Below, in pieces: positions 8,186 to 17,800 of a stretch of DNA of 20,678 nucleotides (position 1 is the first letter of the stretch; each line of letters begins with the position of its first letter). Under the pieces are notes generated by a model. It made no database searches. It was not told the origin of the DNA and saw only the letters and a list, made by a program, of their open reading frames with translations. This stretch comes from Bacteroidales bacterium (GTDB taxonomy: Bacteria; Bacteroidota; Bacteroidia; Bacteroidales; UBA7960): positions 1-20,678 of the forward strand of contig PWGY01000195.1 of assembly GCA_003554665.1 (NCBI GenBank). Reading direction: 5' to 3'. A program made the translations under genes and the position numbers.

Positions 8186-8869
8186 TTACTGAGGATCAGA
8201 TGGATCAGACTCTGGTGTGTCAGTTATGGAGTGGGCCTCATCTTCACGTAGTTTCTGTTCTCTTTGGTGGGCGAAAAACTTTTTCTGGAAGATGATCATG
8301 GTCAGCACCCCAATGGTAATGGCTGAATCTGCAATGTTGAATACGGGTCTGAAAAAGATAAAGGGCTGGCCTCCCCAGTTCGGTACCCATTCGGGGATGT
8401 CTCCCCTGATGATCGGAAAATAGAGCATGTCAACCACTTTTCCGTGGAGAAATGCCCCATAGCCACCTTCTTCCGGAAGAAATTCCGCCACCTGGTTAAA
8501 ATGACTTTCACTGAAAGCAAGTCCATAAAATGCACTGTCAATAATGTTGCCGATGGCGCCGGCCATGATCAGTGAGATACAGGCAATCAGACCTGCGGGG
8601 GCCCGGTTTTTAATCAGGCGGCAAATATACCAGCCGATGGCGATTACAGCAACAATGCGTAAAATGCTGAGGAAAAGTTTTCCATATTCGCCTGAGAATT
8701 CCAGTCCAAAAGCCATTCCGTAATTTTCAGTGAAATGGATCTGGAACCAATCACCGAAAACAGGAATACTCTGACCCAGTGTCATATTGAGCTTGACCAG
8801 GATCTTGCTGATCTGGTCAATCAATATAATGGTGGGGATGATGATCCAGGGGATGTGCCTTTTTTCCAA
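8186..8869 (-). CDS. lspA: Lipoprotein signal peptidase (signal peptidase II)
   Basis: This 227-residue inner membrane aspartyl peptidase cuts prolipoprotein signal peptides after lipid attachment. Four hydrophobic segments are visible. The catalytic pair is Asp111 (GAIGNIIDSAFYG) and Asp181 (FNIADSAITIG); Asp18 (LIDQISKILV), Asn49 (ENYGMAFG) and the HGKVVDMLYFP segment are also conserved in the family. It is longer than the roughly 160 residues of enterobacterial LspA because of an insertion between the two catalytic motifs and a charged C-terminal tail, both usual in Bacteroidota. It is last in the ileS, dksA-like, lspA group, with 22 bp between it and the gene before. The coupling of ileS and lspA is also known from proteobacteria. 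Confidence 0.95.
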   Translation of the reverse strand: MEKRHIPWIIIPTIILIDQISKILVKLNMTLGQSIPVFGDWFQIHFTENYGMAFGLEFSGEYGKLFLSILRIVAVIAIGWYICRLIKNRAPAGLIACISLIMAGAIGNIIDSAFYGLAFSESHFNQVAEFLPEEGGYGAFLHGKVVDMLYFPIIRGDIPEWVPNWGGQPFIFFRPVFNIADSAITIGVLTMIIFQKKFFAHQREQKLREDEAHSITDTPESDPSDPQ

Positions 8870-8891
8870 ACCGGTAACGTTGGGGCGATTA

Positions 8892-9290
8892 TCAGGTTTC
8901 GTTGGGTTTTCTGTTCAACTTGGCCTCAATGCTCATGGTTGCGTGGGGTACGCTTCTGAGTCTTTCTTTGGATATAAGTTTACCGGTAACCCTGCAAATG
9001 CCGTAGGTTTTATTCTCAATACGTATCAGGGCGTTCTCCAGGTCACGGATGAACTTTTCCTGACGTGCCGCCAGCTGCCCGTTTTCTTCCTTGGAAAGCA
9101 CCTGGGATCCTTCTTCCAGAATCTTAAATGAGGGAGAGGTATCGTTGGTGTCGTTGGCATTTTGTGTTGTATATGCTTCGGTCAGCAACTTCAGCCCGGC
9201 CCTTGCTTCTTTCAGCTTCTTTTCGATGATTTCGCGGAACTCTTTAAGTTCCTCATCCGAATACCTTGTTTTTTCGCGTTTGGTTTCCAT
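8892..9290 (-). CDS. TraR/DksA-like protein lacking zinc-binding cysteines
   Basis: This 132-residue cytoplasmic protein has an N-terminal coiled coil of charged helices (SDEELKEFREIIEKKLKEAR, then GQLAARQEKFIRDLENALIR) and a C-terminal DksA-type module (ENKTYGICRVTGKLISKERL, then VPHATMSIEAK). DksA proteins bind the secondary channel of RNA polymerase and alter transcription, often with ppGpp. Here only Cys99 of the four zinc cysteines remains; the other positions are Thr102, Ser120 and Ala123, so zinc cannot be held in the usual way. The remaining fold motif is well kept, which argues for a working zinc-free variant, as I recall for relatives in this phylum. It lies 14 bp after ileS and 22 bp before lspA. 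Confidence 0.88.
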   Translation of the reverse strand: METKREKTRYSDEELKEFREIIEKKLKEARAGLKLLTEAYTTQNANDTNDTSPSFKILEEGSQVLSKEENGQLAARQEKFIRDLENALIRIENKTYGICRVTGKLISKERLRSVPHATMSIEAKLNRKPNET

Positions 9291-9304
9291 AACACCCGGT
9301 ATTT

Positions 9305-12300
9305 TTATGTTGATTTTTGATTATTCTTCTTGATGGATACGTAAGTATTGATATCCTCAGCCAGATCAACAGCTACTTTTTGTTCATCTTTTATCTGATC
9401 AGTATAGCATAATTGTACAGCAAGTGTTTCCGAACAAATATACTCATTATTGTTTAAAACAGCATCTGTAATATCCGGATGCTTTTCCACTTCCAGGTTG
9501 ATTTTGTCCGTAACCTCCAGGCCCATGTCCTTGCGAAGGTTCTGGATCCGGTTCACCAGTTCGCGGGAGATACCCTCATTGCGCAGGGCCGGTGTAATTG
9601 TCACATCCAGGGCAACGGTCACACTGCCATCATTCGCCACCAGCCAGCCGGGAATATCTTCCGAAAAGATTTCCACATCATCCAGGGTAATATTCACTTT
9701 TTCACCGTGTATATCAAGGGTTGCACCACCCTGCTTCTCCATTTGCTGTATGTCTTCCTGGGTAAAACCGTTGATGGCCGCGGCAATTTGCTTCATCATC
9801 TTGCCATAGCGGGGTCCAAGAGCCTTAAAATTGGGTTTGATCTTTTTCACAAGTACCCCGGCCGTATCTTCCAGGTATTCAAGTTCTTTCACGTTGACCT
9901 CAGACAAGATAAGGGTTTCCACATCCTGCAGCTGCTTCCTGAATTTCTCGTCAAGTACAGGGACCATGATTTTTTGCAGGGGCTGACGAACCCGGATCTG
10001 AACTTTTTTGCGCAATGCCAGCACCATGGAAGAAACTTTTTGTGCCAGCTGCATTCTTTCTTCCAGGGGAATGTCGATCATGGAGTCATCAGCTTTTGGA
10101 AAATCTGTTAGATGGACAGAATCCGCGCTACGCCGTCCTGATACGTGGTTCAGGTCGGTGAACAGCCTTTCGGCAAAGAAAGGTGCGATGGGGGCAGAGA
10201 TCATGGCCAGGCTTTCGAGGCAGCGATACAGGGTCTGATAGGCAGAAATTTTGTCTTCGGTGTAATTGCCTTTCCAAAACCTGCGGCGGCACAGTCGTAC
10301 ATACCAGTTGCTCAGGTGTTCATCCACAAAGTCCTGGATCATTCTGGCAGCCCGCGTGGGCTCAAAATCCGCATAAGAATCGTCTGTTTTTCTGATCAGG
10401 GAGTTGAGTTCGGAAAGGATCCAGCGATCGATTTCCGGACGACGTTCCAGAGGAATTTCCTCTTCGCTGTAAGTGAATCCGTCGATATTTGCGTAAAGGG
10501 CAAAGAAAGCATATGTATTGTAAAGGGTTCCGAAAAATTTTCGCCTGATTTCCTCCACACCTTCCAGGTCAAATTTGAGGTTGTCCCACGGCTGTGCATT
10601 GGAGATCATATACCAGCGCGTGGCATCCGGCCCAAAGGACTCGATGGTTTTGAAAGGATCAATGGCATTGCCCAGCCGCTTCGACATCTTGTTGCCTGCC
10701 TTGTCGAGTACCAGGCCGTTGGATACGACGGTTTTGAATGATACGGAGTCTGAGATCATGGTGGCAATGGCGTGCAGGGTAAAAAACCATCCCCTGGTCT
10801 GATCAACGCCCTCTGCGATAAAGTCGGCCGGGAAATTGGCCTCAAAAGCCTTCTGGTTTTCAAACGGATGATGGTATTGGGCATAGGGCATGGCTCCGCT
10901 GTCGAACCACACATCGATCAGATCCGTTTCCCTGTACATTTTTTTCCCTGACGGGGAAACAAGTATGATCTCATCCACAAAGGGACGATGGAGGTCAAAT
11001 TTATTATAGTTCACCTCCGACATGTCGTCGGGATTAAAATCTTGCAGCGGATTGTTTTTCATGAACCCGGCTTCCACGGCCTTGTCAATGGCCTCCTTCA
11101 ATTGTGCGGCTGAACCAATGCAGATTTGTTCCTCATGGTCTTCCGTTGCCCAGATGGGCAGGGGCACACCCCAGTAACGGGACCGACTGAGGTTCCAGTC
11201 CTGCAGGTTTTCCAGCCAGTTCGAAAAGCGTCCGGTGCCGGTGCTTTCGGGTTTCCATCTGATGGTGGAGTTCAGGCCGATCAGGCGGTCTTTTACGGCT
11301 GTTGTCCGTATAAACCAGCTGTCAAGCGGGTAGTACAGGATGGGCTTGTCGGTACGCCAGCAATGGGGATAGGAGTGTTCGTATTTTTCTGCCCTGAAAG
11401 CCCTGTTTTCTTTTTTGAGTTTGATGATGATGTCCACATCCACCGGCCGCTCTTCTATGGGGTCATTTTCGCCGGCATACTCGGGCTTTACGTAGCGACC
11501 GGCAAATTCTCCCATTTCCTCCACAAAGCGACCTTTTTTGTCCACCATGGTGAGCGATCCAAGACCGTACTCCTTACCGATTTTGAAGTCGTCAGCACCG
11601 AAGCTTGGAGCAATGTGAACAATCCCTGTGCCGTCTTCTGTGGTGACAAAATCGCCAAGCATTACACGGAAGGAATCACCTGTTTCCGGCTGGGCATAGG
11701 GAAGCAGCTGCTCGTACCTGACGTTTTCAAATTGTTCACCCCTGTAGGTGCCCACCACCTTGTAAGGGATTTTCTTGTCGCCCTCCTTGTAATCATCCAG
11801 GTCCATCCCGGCATTTTTCGGATTGAAGAAATTATCCATGAGTTCCCTGGCCAGTATAACGGTGATCGGGGTGTGGGTATAGGCATTGTAAGTGCGTACC
11901 TTCACGTAATCGATTTTGCTGCCCACGGCCAGACCGGTGTTGCTGGGCAGGGTCCAGGGGGTGGTGGTCCATGCCAGCAGGAATATTTCATCTTCGTCCT
12001 GGTCAAAAAGGAACTCGGAGGTATTGTTGCGTACCACCTTGAATTGGGCGGTCAGGGAGTTGTCTTTGACATTGCGGTAACAGCCGGGTTGGTTCAGTTC
12101 GTGGGTGCTGAGTCCGGTTCCTGCAGCCGGAGAATAGGGCTGTATGCTATATCCTTTATACAGCAAACCTTTTTCGTGCAGCTTGCTCAACAGGTGCCAG
12201 ACTGTTTCGATGTACTTGTTTTCGAATGTTATGTAGGGGTCACTGAGATCAACCCAGTAGCCCATCAAACGGGTCAGTTCATCCCAGGTGTCTTTGTACT

Positions 12301-12679
12301 TCATGACGTCCTTGCGGCACGCCTTATTGTAATCTTCAATGGAAATGGTTTTTCCGATATCTTCTTTGGTAATGCCAAGTAATTTCTCAACGCCAATTTC
12401 TACCGGGAGCCCATGCGTATCCCACCCCGCTTTACGGTTTACATAATAGCCCTTTTGTGTGCGGTAACGGCAAAAGATGTCTTTGATGGCGCGGGCCATG
12501 ACATGATGAATCCCGGGAAGTCCGTTGGCAGAAGGGGGACCCTCATAGAACACCCATGGTTGTGCATCCTCGCGGATTTTCAGGCTTTTTTCAAAGGTGT
12601 TGTTTTCTTCCCAGAAAGCACGGACTTCTTTGCCGATGCGGGGCAGATCCAGTGACTTGTATTCGGTGTATTTTGGCAT
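9305..12679 (-). CDS. ileS: Isoleucyl-tRNA synthetase
   Basis: This cytoplasmic class Ia synthetase charges tRNA-Ile. The start is taken as the ATG at 12679 (MPKYTEYKSLDLPRIGKEV), giving 1124 residues; four further codons are open upstream to a TTG. The catalytic core opens with EGPPSANGLPGIHHVMAR at 46-63, where the HIGH box reads GIHH (56-59). The second signature KMSKRLGN starts at Lys664 and is canonical. Between them is the editing domain (LLAWTTTPWTLPSNTGLAVG), and after them an anticodon-binding helical domain and a long C-terminal extension (IRVRQPLQKIMVP and onward). Length and layout fit the long, eukaryote-like IleRS type. It is first in a tight minus-strand group with the DksA-like gene and lspA, behind a promoter-like box at 12740-12747. 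Confidence 0.97.
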   Translation of the reverse strand: MPKYTEYKSLDLPRIGKEVRAFWEENNTFEKSLKIREDAQPWVFYEGPPSANGLPGIHHVMARAIKDIFCRYRTQKGYYVNRKAGWDTHGLPVEIGVEKLLGITKEDIGKTISIEDYNKACRKDVMKYKDTWDELTRLMGYWVDLSDPYITFENKYIETVWHLLSKLHEKGLLYKGYSIQPYSPAAGTGLSTHELNQPGCYRNVKDNSLTAQFKVVRNNTSEFLFDQDEDEIFLLAWTTTPWTLPSNTGLAVGSKIDYVKVRTYNAYTHTPITVILARELMDNFFNPKNAGMDLDDYKEGDKKIPYKVVGTYRGEQFENVRYEQLLPYAQPETGDSFRVMLGDFVTTEDGTGIVHIAPSFGADDFKIGKEYGLGSLTMVDKKGRFVEEMGEFAGRYVKPEYAGENDPIEERPVDVDIIIKLKKENRAFRAEKYEHSYPHCWRTDKPILYYPLDSWFIRTTAVKDRLIGLNSTIRWKPESTGTGRFSNWLENLQDWNLSRSRYWGVPLPIWATEDHEEQICIGSAAQLKEAIDKAVEAGFMKNNPLQDFNPDDMSEVNYNKFDLHRPFVDEIILVSPSGKKMYRETDLIDVWFDSGAMPYAQYHHPFENQKAFEANFPADFIAEGVDQTRGWFFTLHAIATMISDSVSFKTVVSNGLVLDKAGNKMSKRLGNAIDPFKTIESFGPDATRWYMISNAQPWDNLKFDLEGVEEIRRKFFGTLYNTYAFFALYANIDGFTYSEEEIPLERRPEIDRWILSELNSLIRKTDDSYADFEPTRAARMIQDFVDEHLSNWYVRLCRRRFWKGNYTEDKISAYQTLYRCLESLAMISAPIAPFFAERLFTDLNHVSGRRSADSVHLTDFPKADDSMIDIPLEERMQLAQKVSSMVLALRKKVQIRVRQPLQKIMVPVLDEKFRKQLQDVETLILSEVNVKELEYLEDTAGVLVKKIKPNFKALGPRYGKMMKQIAAAINGFTQEDIQQMEKQGGATLDIHGEKVNITLDDVEIFSEDIPGWLVANDGSVTVALDVTITPALRNEGISRELVNRIQNLRKDMGLEVTDKINLEVEKHPDITDAVLNNNEYICSETLAVQLCYTDQIKDEQKVAVDLAEDINTYVSIKKNNQKST

Positions 12680-12739
12680 GCTGATAAACAAGTTTCGTTT
12701 CCCTTTGTGTTTCAGGGAAATAATTTGATTTTAAAGCCG

Positions 12740-12747
12740 CAAAATTA
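12740..12747 (-). promoter_or_regulatory. Candidate -7 box of the ileS promoter
   Basis: Read on the minus strand this is TAATTTTG, an exact match to the Bacteroidota -7 consensus TAnnTTTG, and it lies in an AT-rich stretch. Transcription would begin near 12733, leaving a leader of about 54 nt before the ileS ATG. No good TTG -33 element is found at the usual distance, so the call rests on one box. The rest of 12680-12844 holds no gene; a 12-bp near-direct repeat (GATGACTG, then S, then TTC) occurs at 12797 and 12824. Confidence 0.45.
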
Positions 12748-12844
12748 TAAAAAATATTCGTATGAAAGGTGAAATTATGCAAAGTTCACCGACAGGGATG
12801 ACTGCTTCCTGGCTGGTTGCAGAGATGACTGGTTCAAAGCTGTA

Positions 12845-13972
12845 TTACTGTGGCAAGATCCTGAAAAACAACCCCGGGCTTTCGGTAAGTACATATAAAT
12901 AGCCGTCCGGTCCCTGTTCCACAGTCCTGAACCGGGCCATGCCTTCCAGAAGTTTTTCGGTGTGCACCACGGTGGTGTCGCTGAAAACCACCCTGTGAAT
13001 GTGTTGATTTGCGAGGGCTCCTACCATCATGTTTTCTTCCCAGCCCGGGTAAAGGTCGCTGTCAACAAAATCCATTCCGCAGGGAGCAATGGATGGGGTC
13101 CAGTGAAGGATGGGGTCTATCATTCCGGGTTTGGTGGTGTCGGGGGTAATGATGCTCCCGTCATAATTGACTCCGTGAGTTACCTCGGGCCATCCGTAAT
13201 TGCCTCCTTTGTGAATGCGGTTAATCTCATCACCCCCTTTGGGGCCATGTTCTACCGCCCATAGCTCTCTTGTTTCGGGATTGATTTTCATTCCCTGGAT
13301 GTTCCGGTGTCCGTATGACCATATTTCAGGAAGCCCTTCCTCCTCGCCGGCAAATGGGTTGTCTCCGGGTACGGAGCCGTCATCATATAAACGGATAATG
13401 GCACCGTTATGGCTGGTTAGATCCTGAGAGGTTTGCATTACACCGCGGTCGCCCACCGTGGTATACAGGTAACCGTGATCATCAAAAACAATACGGCTCC
13501 CAAAGTGCTGTCCGGCTCCGGTATGCGGGCTGGCGTGAAATATGACCTCGGTGTCCTGCAATTCATCACCGGTTAGCCGCCCCCGTGCTATGGCTGTGCT
13601 ACCCCCGTCATCTCCCTGCTTTGCAAATGCCAGGTATATCATCTGGTTGTTTTCATAATCGGGATGGAGTTCCACATCAAGCAGCCCCCCCTGGCCTCTT
13701 GCCCAGATATCGGGCAGCCCTGATACGGGGGAGTCCGCCAGATGCCCGTCTTCCCATATGCTCAGCCTGCCGGGGCGTTCAGCTATCAGGATTCTTCCGT
13801 CAGGAAGGAACGCCAGGCCCCATGGGTGTTCCAGGCCTGTTGCCAGTGTGTCTACCTCAAAATTGATCTCTTCAGAAGATATAAGGGTGGGCGTCTGGGT
13901 GGAATTGCTGTTGGAACAGCCAAACCAGAGGGTTGCGGCCAGCAAAAAAAGCAATGATTTCATAAGGTTCAT
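12845..13972 (-). CDS. PQQ-dependent sugar dehydrogenase-like lipoprotein (glucose/sorbosone dehydrogenase family)
   Basis: This 375-residue protein has a lipoprotein signal, MNLMKSLLFLLAATLWFGC (Cys19); translation could instead start at Met4. The mature part is a six-bladed beta-propeller of the soluble aldose dehydrogenase family. Its blades carry family phrases such as HPWGLAFLPDGRILIAERPG, GGLLDVELHPDYENN, HFGSRIVFDDHGYLYTTVGD, HNGAIIRLYDDGSVPGDNPF, IWSYGHRNIQGMKINPET, AVEHGPKGGDEIN and GGNYGWPEVTHGVNYDG. Family members oxidise aldoses with PQQ and calcium in the periplasm. Whether this organism makes or takes up PQQ is not shown here. It lies 165 bp upstream of the ileS ATG on the same strand, with no clear terminator between, so some read-through into ileS is possible. 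Family confident, substrate not. Confidence 0.92.
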   Translation of the reverse strand: MNLMKSLLFLLAATLWFGCSNSNSTQTPTLISSEEINFEVDTLATGLEHPWGLAFLPDGRILIAERPGRLSIWEDGHLADSPVSGLPDIWARGQGGLLDVELHPDYENNQMIYLAFAKQGDDGGSTAIARGRLTGDELQDTEVIFHASPHTGAGQHFGSRIVFDDHGYLYTTVGDRGVMQTSQDLTSHNGAIIRLYDDGSVPGDNPFAGEEEGLPEIWSYGHRNIQGMKINPETRELWAVEHGPKGGDEINRIHKGGNYGWPEVTHGVNYDGSIITPDTTKPGMIDPILHWTPSIAPCGMDFVDSDLYPGWEENMMVGALANQHIHRVVFSDTTVVHTEKLLEGMARFRTVEQGPDGYLYVLTESPGLFFRILPQ

Positions 13973-14093
13973 TTTTTGGTTTTAATTAAAGTTACAAAAA
14001 AATCGGAATATTATTTTGCTGAAAATATGGATGTTAGGTCAATCTGAATACAGGTGGATATGTGGCAATACAAATGATATATAAAAAAAATGC

Positions 14094-14121
14094 TTGTTAG
14101 TATAATTAATTACTATATTTG
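14094..14121 (+). promoter_or_regulatory. Promoter of the orphan gene at 14144 (TTG-N17-TATATTTG)
   Basis: TTG at 14094-14096 and TATATTTG at 14114-14121 are 17 bp apart, matching the Bacteroidota pattern TTG-N17-23-TAnnTTTG. Transcription would begin near 14128, about 16 nt before the ATG at 14144. This decides the start of the gene: an earlier in-frame start at 14090 would lie upstream of the promoter itself. The flanking DNA is strongly AT-rich. Confidence 0.65.
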
Positions 14122-14143
14122 GCCCTATATAAATATTGTTTCA

Positions 14144-14611
14144 ATGAGAATATATTTCAATAATTCGGTCTGTAAGAAATGTCCTTACAGTGAGTTTCCC
14201 ATATGTCATTACAAAGAAACTTTCTATAAAATGGTTCCCAGGCGTAGAAGCAGACTCAAACTGATTCATAAATGTCAGTATTACAGAAAAATATTCCGGA
14301 AGGGTCAGTTGGTGTTGGTTGACCTGGTACAACGGGTGCCTGGCAAGAACGGAGACTGGGAAAAGGTTACCATTCGGAGAGATGTTCCTGGTTTTATTGC
14401 AGGTATTCGTGGGACCAACTTTTTGGTGGAATTATTCGACGCGGTGGACCTCAATGACCAAAAAGCCGAAAAGCAAGATGGTTTATGGATTAAAACCAGG
14501 CTGACCACTTTAAAGCCTGCCCGGGAGATCCGCCGGCTGCTGATCGGAAAAAAACAGGTTGAGCGGGTTTATACACTGAATGTAAAAAGGTCTTCCCTGA
14601 TTTATAATTAA
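14144..14611 (+). CDS. Hypothetical protein with N-terminal cysteine cluster
   Basis: I do not recognise this 155-residue protein. The ATG at 14144 is preferred because a promoter ends about 22 bp upstream. The N-terminal part holds CKKCPYSEFPICHYK (Cys10, Cys13, Cys21, His22) and then HKCQYY (His42, Cys44), separated by the basic run PRRRSRLK; four cysteines spaced like this could bind zinc or an iron-sulfur cluster. The middle (GQLVLVDLVQRVPG, then VPGFIAGIRGTNFLVELFDA) looks like short beta strands of a small SH3-like barrel, and the tail is basic. There is no signal peptide or membrane segment, so it should be cytoplasmic. A nucleic-acid-binding role is a guess from the basic residues and possible metal site. 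It stands alone, and its DNA seems more AT-rich than neighbouring genes. Confidence 0.7.
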   Translation: MRIYFNNSVCKKCPYSEFPICHYKETFYKMVPRRRSRLKLIHKCQYYRKIFRKGQLVLVDLVQRVPGKNGDWEKVTIRRDVPGFIAGIRGTNFLVELFDAVDLNDQKAEKQDGLWIKTRLTTLKPAREIRRLLIGKKQVERVYTLNVKRSSLIYN

Positions 14612-14769
14612 TTATATTTTATTATTGCTTCTTTCGGCAGGGTTTCATATGCTATTTTGGATATCCGCAGGTTTCTATTCAACCGGCCGCTTTTTCCGCC
14701 TTTCATCCTGCACGATACGATTCGGGAGATGTATTTGAAAAAACCGGGGTTAAATTTACAATAAGTGCT

Positions 14770-14777
14770 TAAATTTG
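14770..14777 (+). promoter_or_regulatory. Candidate -7 box of the secreted protease promoter
   Basis: TAAATTTG is an exact match to TAnnTTTG. Transcription would start near 14784, giving a leader of about 50 nt before the ATG at 14837. No TTG stands at the usual -33 distance (the nearest, TTTG at 14734-14737, is 32 bp away), so support is from one box only. The remaining gene-free DNA at 14612-14769 shows no terminator or RNA gene. Confidence 0.45.
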
Positions 14778-14836
14778 TAGGTTTAAAAATATTTCCCCCG
14801 TTAAATTCCGTGGGGTTTGGATAATTCGCCTTTCTG

Positions 14837-17800
14837 ATGAACAAAGCTTTCCGGTGGGGCATATTTTTTCTGGTGTTTTTTACCGGGGCCAGCGCAGTGG
14901 CACAGATCAGCGAACCCGGCGTGCCTCCGGGATTTGATCTTCCCCTGACCCGTTCAGCACTGGCATTTGAAGAAATGCCCGCTGTTGATACAGCATCTTT
15001 GATGGCTGAAGATATGGTGCTGGATACCATCATGGATATCCCCTGGCGCTTTGGCGAAAATATCTCCGTGAATCTTCATCCGGAGAACGCCGGAACATGG
15101 GATGAGTTTCCTGACGGTACCAGACTGTGGAGGTTGGGTATTGCATCGCCCGGGGCCTACAGCCTTAACCTGACTTTTGATGAGTACAAGCTTCCGGAAG
15201 GGGCATCTTTATACATCTATGACACAGACCACTCGCATATACTGGGTGCATTTACCCACCGGAACAACCAGGATGACCTGTATTTTGCCACGACCCTGAT
15301 TCCCTCGGATTCAATTGTCATTGAATATGTGGAGCCTCCGGATGTGGATTTTCCCGGCCGGCTCAACCTGCAAACGGTTACTCATGCCTACCGCGATCCC
15401 GGTGGATTTGTGAAATCTTTTGGCAGCTCAGGATGGTGCAACCTAAATGTGGCCTGTGAGGAGGCTGAGGGCTGGGAAGATCAGATCAGTTCGGTGGTAA
15501 TGCTGCTTACCGGAAGCAACGGTTTCTGCAGTGGGGTGATGATCAATAATACCATGAATGATGCCCGTCCCTTTCTTTTGTCGGCCAATCATTGTTACCG
15601 GAACCCTTCCACCGTTGTGGCCTGGTTCAACTGGGAAAGCCCGGATTGTGAAGACCCTGAGGAGTCTCCCCCCCATGATGCGCTTAGCGGAGCGGTGAGC
15701 CTTGCCCGGCACCCGGGGTCAGATGTATGGCTTCTTGAACTGAACCATGATGTGCCGGAGTCTTACAATCCTTTTTTTGCAGGATGGAACCGCACGCTTG
15801 AGGAGGAACTAACGGACACCATTGCGGGGATTCATCATCCAAGGGGTGATATCAAAAAATTTAGTTTTGCCGAAGGGGGTGTGCAGGCTGCTTCTTATCT
15901 TGGCAATCCCGGCTCAGGCGACACGCACTGGCACATTACCTGGAGCGGCGGAACCACCACTGAACCCGGATCTTCCGGCTCCCCCATTTTTGACGGCCGG
16001 GGGCGCATTATCGGACAATTGCACGGCGGGTATGCAGCCTGCGGCAATACCCGCCCCGATTGGTACGGCCGTTTTGGGGTCTCCTGGGAAGGCGGCGGAA
16101 CAGAGGAAACCGGTCTGCGCCACTGGCTGGATCCGTTGAATGCAGACCCGCAGGCAATTGACGGATTCGACCCCTTTGCAGACCCGGTTGCTGCAATCTC
16201 ATCGATTGAAGGATTTGCGGAGTCAACGGAGACTGTTCACCTGGAATGGACCCTGAATGAAGAAGGTGACCCGGTGGCCATTGCGTTCAATACCGAAGAC
16301 CGCTTTGGACGACCGGCAGGAATTCTTGCAGTTAATGACAGTATCCATGGCGGTGGTAAGATCATTTACCTGGGCTACGATACCACTCTGCTTAGAAAGG
16401 ATCTTCAACCGGGCATGGATTACTATTTTTCTGCATGGTCATTCAATAATACTCCGGGGTATTCCCCGGGACTAAAAACGGCTGTGTCAACACCCTGTCC
16501 TGATTATTTTTCCTTGCCGTTTTCAGATGATTTCCGCGAAGGACGACTCTCGGGCTGCTGGGAAGAAGATTTTGCCGGGGGTGCTGCTTCATGGAGTGTA
16601 ACCGGCGACTCCGAATATTTGCCAGACTCGGCGGCAGTGGGAAGCTATGCGCTGATGTTTGACCAGGAAGTTGACGATGCCGGTCATGCAACCCGGTTGG
16701 TTGGCCCGCCCATGCAGTATGGCGACTATGATTACGGACATTTGTCGTTTTACATGGCTGGATTGGAGTATAATACCGGGAAGGTATCGGTAACTGTTAT
16801 GTTCAGGGAAAAAGGGGATGAAAACTGGAATGCTTTGGCAGACTTTGAAGCATCGCCCAATGGCTGGGTGTTGCATGAGGTTGAGCTTCCTCCCGCTGCA
16901 CAAGGCTTTCAGCTGGCCTTTCTGCCTTTAAACATTGTTGATTCGGGTGGTGTCCTTCTGGACGGCGTTAGCGTGAAAGGAAATTATAGTGCAGCATTTC
17001 CCGGGCCGAAAAATTTTGTGCTTGATGAAGCCGGATCAGATTATGTGCGCCTGACCTGGGAAAGACCTTATGAATTATCAGGAGGTGAGCATGATCCTGC
17101 TTTGGAGGGATATCGTGTTTACCGCAATGATGTACTGCAACATGAAACAGCAGACCCGGATGCGCTTTCCTTTTTGGATAAAGGGATGGCAGTAGGGCGT
17201 TACCGGTATTATGCCCGTGCGGTTTATTCTGATCCATACGGGCTTTCCGATGCCACTTCCGAAGTCATAGGCCTGGTTGAGGAGGGGCCGGTCACTTATA
17301 ATCTGAATATGGCAAGTGAGGGGGCAGGAAAGACATATCCCCGGGAAGGGACTTACCTTTACAATGAGGGAGCAGAAATTACCATCAGGGCAAAGCCGGA
17401 TACCAATGCCCGCTTTGTGAGATGGGTGGTTAACGGGGAGGAGTTCTCCGGAGATCCCGCCAAAGAAATCACCGTGAGTAATGAGCTGGACATAAAGGCC
17501 ATTTTTGCACCCGTAGAGCATGAAGTTGTGCTGGCCTCTTATCCTGAGAATATTGGTGTACAAAGTGGTGGGGGCAACTATGCCCATGGAAGTCTGGCTT
17601 CTGTTGAAACAAGCCTGCCTGAAAACGTTAAATTTCTTGACTGGCGTAAAGGAAATCATGTGGTGTCTGTGCTGCCTGCTTTTGATTATCCGGTTTATGC
17701 ATCCGACACCCTGGTAGCTCATTTCCATGTGCCGGTATACCGGGTTGCTGTAGATGTGGATCCGCTTAACGGAGGCAGGATAGCTGGTGCCGGTGAATTT

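Noticed and set aside
11126..12382. 418-codon open frame on the plus strand
   Set aside because: It is antisense to ileS, which is unmistakable here; no promoter or domain supports it.
12797..12835. Near-identical 12-bp direct repeat (period 27) between the sugar dehydrogenase gene and ileS
   Set aside because: Only two copies with one difference and no structure; too short to call a site.
13987..13994. Possible -7 box TAACTTTA for the sugar dehydrogenase on the minus strand
   Set aside because: One mismatch at the key final G, and no -33 element; its place 15 bp before the start is plausible but not enough to call.
14608..15033. 141-codon minus-strand frame overlapping the protease start
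   Set aside because: It overlaps the signal peptide and promoter of the protease, and its sequence shows no recognisable domain.
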